From assembly GCA_964462515.1 (NCBI GenBank), contig CAYWXK010000021.1, positions 1-64,000 on the forward strand: a stretch of DNA of 64,000 bases, read 5' to 3'. Position 1 is the stretch's first letter; every line of letters begins with the position of its first letter. A program made the position numbers and the translations under genes. A model generated the notes under the pieces. It ran no database searches. It was given only the letters and a program-made list of their open reading frames with translations, and had not been told where the DNA came from. Positions 54,201 through 63,200 of this stretch are shown one piece after another. This DNA is from CAYWXK01 sp964462515. Lineage in GTDB: Bacteria; Planctomycetota; Phycisphaerae; Sedimentisphaerales; Anaerobacaceae.

Positions 54201-57200
54201 CGGCGTAGTAAGCCGCACCGCCGGCTATACCACCGCGTGCAACGGCATATCCGATATAGCCATCGTCGGCAGGTCCGCCATTGTCCGCAGGAAGGGCCTG
54301 ACCAGTACCTCTCGCACCACCCGGACCACCATCGCCTGTGGTAGCGACGTTATTGATGAAGTTGCAGTCTCTGATTACGGGGACACTTCCAAATTCACAA
54401 TAAATTCCGCCACCCATACCATCGCCAATGGCACTGCCGCCGTTGCCGCCCCAGCTTTCCCACCCGCTGGAACTATCACCACCGTCTCCACCAAACCCGC
54501 CGCAGCCGCCTTTAGCAAAGTTATCTTTAATGGTGCAGTCAATAATGACCGGGCAACTGCCGTTGCGACAGGCAATAGCGCCACCATAACCACTTCCGAA
54601 GCCGGCACCGCCGTTACCACCCCATTGCCCATGATTAGTCTGGTACGTCTGAGTCGCTCCCGGAGGCAGGTAAGTCCACTGCGGGAATGCCGCAGAAGTC
54701 GATATACCAATAGCACCGTCACCACCGTGAGCACCGGTAACCGTGCAGTTTGTTATCACGCAATTTTTAATTGTCGGGGAGCTGGCGTTTTCACAAAGGA
54801 TGCCGCCGCCGTAAGCATCGCCAGTAGCATTCCGGCCACGCTCTGCCCGCGGTGGAGGCGGGGTAGCAATCGGCGTCCCCTCATAAGGAATAGGAGTCTG
54901 CAACCCGTAACGTCCGGCCAATCCCTTGGCAGCTCTCATATAGCCATTTCTTATAGTAAATCCTGTTACAATTGTGTTGGGGTCTTCGCCGCTACGGAAG
55001 TGGAACGCACGTCGTGGGGTGAATAGACTGCCCTGGCAATCAATAATCGTGTTCGCTATAACCTGCGGGTCATCCGGGTCGGTTGACATTAAAGTAATAC
55101 TCTTACCCTGGAAGTCAATGCCATTGGGGTCGGTTACGTAATGGACTCCTTTAGTTACGATAATATTGGTGTCACCGAAGCCGGCGGCATTGACCGCCTC
55201 TTCAATCGTGCTGTATTCGAGCGGGACAAACATGTTGCGCGTAATAGCCCGCTCAAACTCGACACGCACCACCTTGTCGCCATCTATCGTGACCATATTG
55301 GTCTTCTTGTTCCAGGATGGGTCTTTGTTGGTACCGCTCCAACTTTTGACTCGGTATCCTTCACCTGGAAACGCAGTTAACCGAAGGACACTCCCGCCAT
55401 AGTATTTGTATGTATAAACACCATTAGCGGGGTCATACAAATCACTGCTCGGGTCAACTGCATTGGGGTCAACTACAACAGAACCAGGACCAACAATTAT
55501 AATGACTAATTCATATTTGGGGCCGGTAAGCGGATAATGGAACCCCAGGTTCACAATGCCAGAATCAGGAACCAGATCGCTTCGGGTGGTAAGCTCATCC
55601 ATACCGAGGGCGCTTGCCAGGTCGCTTCCGATATCGATGCAGGAGCTATCAACTAATTGCAGATGTCCGGCGCCGATTTGACTCAAGTAGTACTCGCCCA
55701 GAGGCCCCGGCACAAAGTTCGGGTCTTCACCAATGTTATGGGTGTTCAGGTCGAAGCAGTTGGGGTCCCAGCTAAATGGATTGTCCGGCTCATTAGGCTC
55801 CCAGCCCTCGAGCGTGCAACCTTCTTCAACATAGATTGGCGGATAGTATGGCCTTATGTCAGCAAAAGAGCCATACTGGATAAATACCGCTGAGTCAAGA
55901 GCAGTATCGCCTGCGTCGGCAATTGCCAGCTTAATATGATGGATGCCGGAACCAATATTCAACGCCTGGGCAGTAAATACGTTTGTGAAACCATCGTATT
56001 CAAACGGGAAGGCCTGCACGCCTCCAAGGTCGCTGAGGTCATTATTGTTGAATAGCTCCGGATGAGAAGCATTCACTCCGAATGGATTACCACCGTTGAC
56101 ATTATTGATTGAAACCGGCGTACTCGTGCCGGGTATCAGTGCGACATTCTCACCATCCAGGAAGAACCCGAATACATCGTTAAAAGGACTATATACAAAT
56201 TCATTATACTCATCGGAAGCAAAAACGAAGTTAAAAAACAGGTCGCCGCCTTTACTGACAAAATCAAACTCGAGTACAGTTGCATCATAAGTTCTATATC
56301 CTGGAATAAGAGCAGTCAGGTCATTGTCACCGGGCAGGAGGTTAGACGCACTCGCATAATCACTTGCGTTATATCCCGGCTGGGCCAGGTTGGCGCCCGG
56401 CGCCAGGCGTGAATCACCGCATGTCATGATGATTCCCGACTCCATACCAATGCCCGCTGCCAGTCCGCCGATAAATGTTCCTGCCGCATTCGGACCGCCT
56501 CTATAAGTAGCATTGCTCACCGTGATGCCGCGACCGAGAATCGTATCCACTAAAGCCTTAGGGTCGTTTGTAGCCGTAACGTTCAGAACAGGACTGAGGC
56601 CCCACTGCATCATATTTGGCCCAATCATAGTTCTGGGGTCATAGTATGGACCTATATCGGTGTAAGTAACTTTTACCTGCGAAGGTAACGGATAGGCCTC
56701 GTCTCCGCTGGCTACAGCAATTGCGGCGCCTTTGGCGCTGACGTTGTGCCAAATAATCGTATCGACGACCTCGACATTGCTTTCATAAGATACATACAAG
56801 CCGCCGCCGAAAGCCGTGCCTATATTATCAACCAGCGAGCTGTTGGAGATTCGTAACCGATTCTGCCAGTTAGAAGAGATAGCTCCACCGTCTTTTACGG
56901 CAGAGTTGTAAAACAGCAAGCAATTCTTAACTGTCGTTAAGTTTTCTTCGCCATCAGCAAGGTATATACCGCCGCCTGATGTTGTGGCCCTATTATGGCT
57001 GATTCGACAATCCTGAATCGATGTCGGGCCTGCAAACGAATAGATACCGCCGCCCTGAGCAAAGCCGGACCTGTCTTCGTTTCTAACAACAATAATGATG
57101 TTCGGGTCGTTCGGGTCAGGAACATAAGTATAGGTTACGATAATTCTGGCGGCCTCATTGTAACTAATCGTGCAGCCTTTGATTTCTGCCTTGGGTGAAT

Positions 57201-60200
57201 ACAAACTAAACACACCGCCGCCGCGAACGGCTGTGTTGAAAGCGATATTGCAATCTGCAATCGACAGGTTATTTGCCTCGGTAAAGTATATTCCACCACC
57301 ATCCTCGACCGCATTGTTGTCTAAAACTGCCGTGTTGTAAACCGTGCCCTGGCAGTTCGGGTCAAAATACAAGGCGCCACCATAGTCAGCCATGTTATCT
57401 GAGAAGTTGCAGTCTCTAACCGTCAGTTGATTGTTCAGATACCACAGGATTGCACCACCGTCTTCGGCAACGCTATTTCCAACAAAATTGCAGTCATTAA
57501 CTTCCGATGTGCAGCCCATCGTATAGCAAATTGCACCGCCGCCGCCGATAGCTGCTATATTGTTTTCAAACAGGCATCGCTCGACCAGAGATATGCTGTC
57601 AGTGCCGTGACAGAGACCGCCGCCGTTGAAGCTGGCATAGTTGTCGATAAAGTTGCAATCGGTAATTGCTGCATAGCTGCCTGTGTTGCAGTAAATCGCT
57701 CCACCGGAACCGCCATACGCAAAGCAATTAGTAATTGTGCAATCTTCAAACGTGGCTGTGCTGTTGACGTCAATCCATACGCCGCCGCCGTTTCCTAACA
57801 AGGCTGTGCAATCGCTGATATTAACATTGCGGAAGGTCGGGTGGCTGTTTGCATCGACAAATATCGCACCGCCGTCATTGAGGAAAGTTTCACAGTTGCT
57901 TATCACTACATTGACAATAATCGGACTGCTGTCAGACTCAATGTATATAGCACCGCCTGGCTGCTCATAAACGCTGCCGTTGACTATTGTAAAGCCGTTA
58001 AGGACCGTGTTGGCATCCGTGCCTCTGGTAAATGTAATGGCACGGTCGATAAGTTGACAATCAATAATCGTTTGCTCAACAACAGTAGAATCATCGGGTT
58101 TAGCGCTGACCAATCTGAGGTCTTTACCCTGGAAGTTGATGCCGCCGTCGTAAGTCCCGGCTGCAACCACAAGTGTATCGCCGTTTTCTGCGGTGCTGAT
58201 AGCACGCTTAATAGCGTCGCCTCCGCCCGATACCTGAATTTTCTTAGGCAGTCTGAACTTGGCCCTGATGACCAGGTCAGAGTTCACAATTATCTCAAAG
58301 TCCTTTTCAACAGAAAGCCGCCTGTCATTAACATCATACCAGCCCTTCAGGAAATATCCTTCGTCGGGATGCGCCTTTAAGGAAAGCTGCGTCCCTGCAT
58401 AATATAGCGCGCTATCCGGTTCAACCGTGCCGTGAATGCCAGGGTCGTTGAGGTCCTCTACTATAACGATAGTAACCTGATATTTATCAACGCCCTTACT
58501 GTAGTGGTAACCCATATCAACAAGACTAGAACTACGGTCATAAATACCATCTATCCGCGTCGTGTATGTGTCCATACCGACTTCTCTTGCCAGAGCGCTG
58601 CCTCCATCAACACAGTTGCTCTCAATCACCTGGCCGGCCGCCATCTGACTTAAGTAGTAACCAAAGATAAAGTTCGGGTCTTCTTCAATGTTGAAGCTGT
58701 TGGGCCACATTGTATGGTCCCAGCCCCAATAGTTATTGGTATTGGGCGCCCTCCAACCATTCAGCACACAATCTTTTTCAACATAAATCGGCGGACCTGC
58801 AAAACCGCCAATCAACGCCCCAAGATTAACCCTCGGCTTGGTTATCGCAACCTTCGTATCGGTAACAGGGTCGCCGGTCCTAATTAATAATGTCTTGACC
58901 TCGCCGGGTGTCAGATACCTTCTTATCTTAGCTAAAGCAGCAGACTGCAAATCTGCAACACAACCAGCCGCAAATGGACAAGATGAGCTTGTCCCTGCAA
59001 AGGTTGGGAAATAATCACCAGGGTCATAGCCGGCAGCCCCAACAAGGTCCGTGGTGAACATCGGGTCTGCAGGTGCAAGAATATCCAGAATATCAGCCGT
59101 ATCCGAATACCCCGATACCTGGTCGGTCGTATCATTTACCCCACCAACAGAAATCACTTTCGACATCGCCGATGGCCAGCTTATGCCCCATCCAGGGAAC
59201 CCATCGTTCCCTGAAGCTGCCATCACCGTAATACCTACTGCCACAGCCGTATCCGCCGCAGCAGTAAACGCCGGTGAGTAAGCATCACCTTCACCGGCAT
59301 CATTGAACGGAAGTCCCCACATACCCCAGCTATTGCTTATCACCTTAATCGGATATGCAGGATTGTCGTTGCGGTGCGTTATGCACCAATCCCACGCACC
59401 AAGTAATGCATCATCAAAGAAATAGCCCGCATTGTCGGGACTTGCCTTGAGGGCATACAGCTTCGCTCCAGGGGCAACACCTCCTATATAGTCACCATAT
59501 ACACCCAGATTCCCTGCTGCTATACCGGCACAGCACGTCCCGTGCGCCTCACCAACAGGCATCGGGTCAGGGTCATTTTCTCCGGTATCGTAACCGCCGA
59601 TAACCTTACTATTCGGGAAACGGCCGCCGCCAAGCATCGGATGAGTATAATCAATACCGGTATCAACAATCGCGATGGCCACCCCTTTGCCGTCATAGAC
59701 CCGGCGAGCATCGAGTGCATTTGCCAGAGGAATAGCCTGCCTCAGCATAGGCTCCACTCGCCTGACCGGCTCAATATGCGCTACCAGCGGGTTCTTGAGC
59801 AGCTTCTCAAGACCGGCCCTGGTAATCTCGCCGGCAAATCCAGTTATATTCGCATAACGGTATCGTAAAGTGAGCTCATCAGCCGTAAGCGTCGATAGAA
59901 CCGCCGACTGCCGCTTTGCTATCTCGTCCCGCAGCCGACTAACCGACTGCGGCGAATCCCAATCAGTCGCACCTTTCAACTCAAAAGGCTCAGGCAGACT
60001 AACGATTACCTTTGCTCTCGCCTGACCGGCATCAAATTCACTATAAATCGCCTGGCCATCTACAAGAACTGTATTCGGACCGCTCCGACCAGAACCATCG
60101 CCAAATGCACTATCGGAATCAAGAATTATAAACGCATTCGGGTCATACGCAGGCCCAATGTCACTATAAGTAACCATTAGCCCACCGGTCGCAGGATAAC

Positions 60201-63200
60201 TCTCATATCCGCTGGCGACCGCAACCTGCGAACCATTCGTAGCTACATTATTCCAGATAATCGAATCAATAATTTCAGCATTACTTCCATACGAGAGGGC
60301 TAGGCCTGCACCGTAAGAATCCATCCCCGCAAGCGTATTTTTGCTAATAGTGCAATTTGAAACAACCAATTCATTGTACCAGCTGCAGGAAACACCTGCC
60401 CCGTCTCTGGTGGCCTCATTGCCTGTTATAAGACAGTTATTCAGTATTGCCGGCTCATCAGCGCTGCCGGATGCATACACACCGCCACCTGAGTAGGCGG
60501 CGTAATTGTCACTAATCTGGCTGTCACTAAGCCACATCGGCACCGAGGCAAAATGGATACCGCCGCCCTCGCCGCCGGGCAGAACGGCGCTGTTGCCAAT
60601 AAACCGGCATCTTGTTATTGTCGCAGCAAGACTATCAGTAGAGTATATACCGCCGCCCTTGAATGCCGTATTGTTGACAAAGTTAGAGTCGGTAATTACT
60701 GTGTTGACATCATCCATCCAATACAAACCACCGCCGACCGTAGCAAAATTACTGCTGAAGTTGCAATCGGCAATCGTCATTGACTTGGCCTCGATGTAGC
60801 AAATTCCGCCGCCATAGCTAATATAAGGACTCAGGCGATAAGACGGCAATGTCAGGTTATTCGGCTCATTGACGTCAACAGCATAGTTGCCTGTTAAATC
60901 GCATCCTGAGAATGCCAGAATTGTGCCTTCATCGCCGAATACACCCGCCCCATAGCTCTCTATCGCGTATGCGAAGCGAGGCATAACTCGGGTTACTCGC
61001 CCTATTCCACCTCTACCGCTCATACCACCTTCAATGGTATTGTTACCGAATGTGCAATTCTCAAAGGTAATTCTAGCCGCGGGACCGCAATATACGCCGC
61101 CGCCGTAAGCGCTATTCTTCCAGTATTCACCGAGATACCCGCCACCTAAACCTGGAAGGCCATACACCCCTGCCTGTCCACCGTCGCCGCCGTCCCCGGC
61201 GTCCCCGGCAACAGCCGAGCAATCGATAAACCGACAATTGGAAACGGTTACTATCGCTTTCTTACTAAAGTATATTCCACTACCGTATGTCTTATCGCTT
61301 TCGCCACCTTGTCCACCATTGCCGCCGGCACCATTATTGCCTGCGTTACCACCGTCGCCGGCATCACCAGCATCGCCGCCGGTCGCAAAGCAGCTAATAA
61401 TATTGCAATCCTCAATCTTCGGTCGGCCGAAGTCCCCTATGTAAATCCCGCCGCCGTATGCCCCGCCAGCATCGCCGCCATTTCCGCCGTTTCCGCCGGT
61501 TCCGTCGTCGTCGCCAGTTCCGCCGTTGCCGCCATTGCCCGCGGCAGCCCCAACCACCTGGCAATTAGAAATCGTGCAATGACGTATAGTCGGCCTACTG
61601 GAAGGCTCGCAATAAATGCCGCCGCCGTAAGCGCTGCCGCCGATGCCGCCATTACCGCCACTACCGCCATTTTCACCATCAGCACCATTATTTCCGCCGC
61701 TGGCGTTGCCGGCACGAATATAGCAGTTGTCAATAATGCAGTTGACAATAGTGGGGCTGGCGCCCGTCATTATGTATATACCGCCGCCGTATGTGTCCAA
61801 ACCATCGTAACCATCATCACCCGGGTCCGGCGGACTCAGTCGTCCTGATACGAACCACCTGCAGTTGGCAATAGTTATACCGTTTAGAACGGTATCCGGC
61901 CCGCAGTTGGAGGTGAAAACAATCCCGCGGTCAACATAACCTGCTCCATCAATGACCGTAGCTGCAACCGTGCAGGGGTCATCGGGATTACTACTGGTTA
62001 TCGTAATGGCTTTACCAGAAACCAGAATACTTTCCCCGTAGTAGCGGCCTTTGTTGATGACAATCACATCACCGTCATTGGCAGCATCCACCGCCTGCTG
62101 GATTAAAGTATAGTCGCCAGGCACTTTAATGACTGTAGGCTGCTCAAATGTGACGGTAACGGTCCTGTCTGAATACATCGTAACCGTATTGATAAGAGCA
62201 GTCGATAAATCATCATCGGTTCCTATCCATCGGACACGGTAGCCCGGGTCAACTATCGCCGTCAGTGTCACCACAGTATATTTATTGAAAAGCCCGCCGG
62301 CCGGCACGACACTGCCGTGCTTACCTATGACGTTCACCGTTAATCGACATTGACCGGCCGCAGTCGGATAATGCAGACCCATATCGACTTTGCCCGTATC
62401 CTTTATGCCGTTGGACGCTGTGCTATAGTCACTGAGGCCAAGGTCAACCGCCAAAGCACTTCCTTTATCAACGCACGGGCTGTTAGAACTCTGCCCTGCC
62501 GCCACCTGACTGAGATAATAGACACCATAAGACTGATAAGGCTGGACAAAAAGTGGGTCGGCATTAATGTTACCATTTAGCCAATTTAGTGTCCGTCCCG
62601 GCACCCTATAGATGGATTGCGGACTTTGCCCGCCCTGAATATCGCTATATGAAACCGTAAGGGTAGCAGGTCTTTGTATATAAACCGGGTCATCCTCACT
62701 GCCGAGTGCAATCTGGTTGCCGTTAGGAGCCGTGTTGCCCCACAGAATGCTGTCAATCAGAGTTGTGTAGCTTTCGTATGAGCAGGATAAACCGCCGCCC
62801 CTCGCACGGTCTGGATTTTGCGGGTAGTCGGCTTTATTGTCAACAATCGTGCAGTTGGAAATAGTCGGCATCGCAAACCAGTATGAGACAATGCCGCCGC
62901 CGTCCAGAAAAGCCGAGTTGCCTTTCACCAGGCAGTTTTTAAGCACCGGCTCGCAGGGGTCTCCGCCGAAATACACGCCGCCGCCTGACCCTGATGCCGA
63001 GTTGTTGGTTATGAAGCAGTTTTCAATCTCCGCACCGGATGACCAGCAGAACATCCCGCCGCCGCCCCCGAAAAACTCAGCGTAACCATAGTAATCGTAA
63101 TAAGTCGTATATCCAACCTGAGTCAGCGGAATCACACCTTCTCTGGCTTTATTGGCCGCGATGGAGCAGCCAACTATCCTTGGTGCGCCGAAACTGAAGT

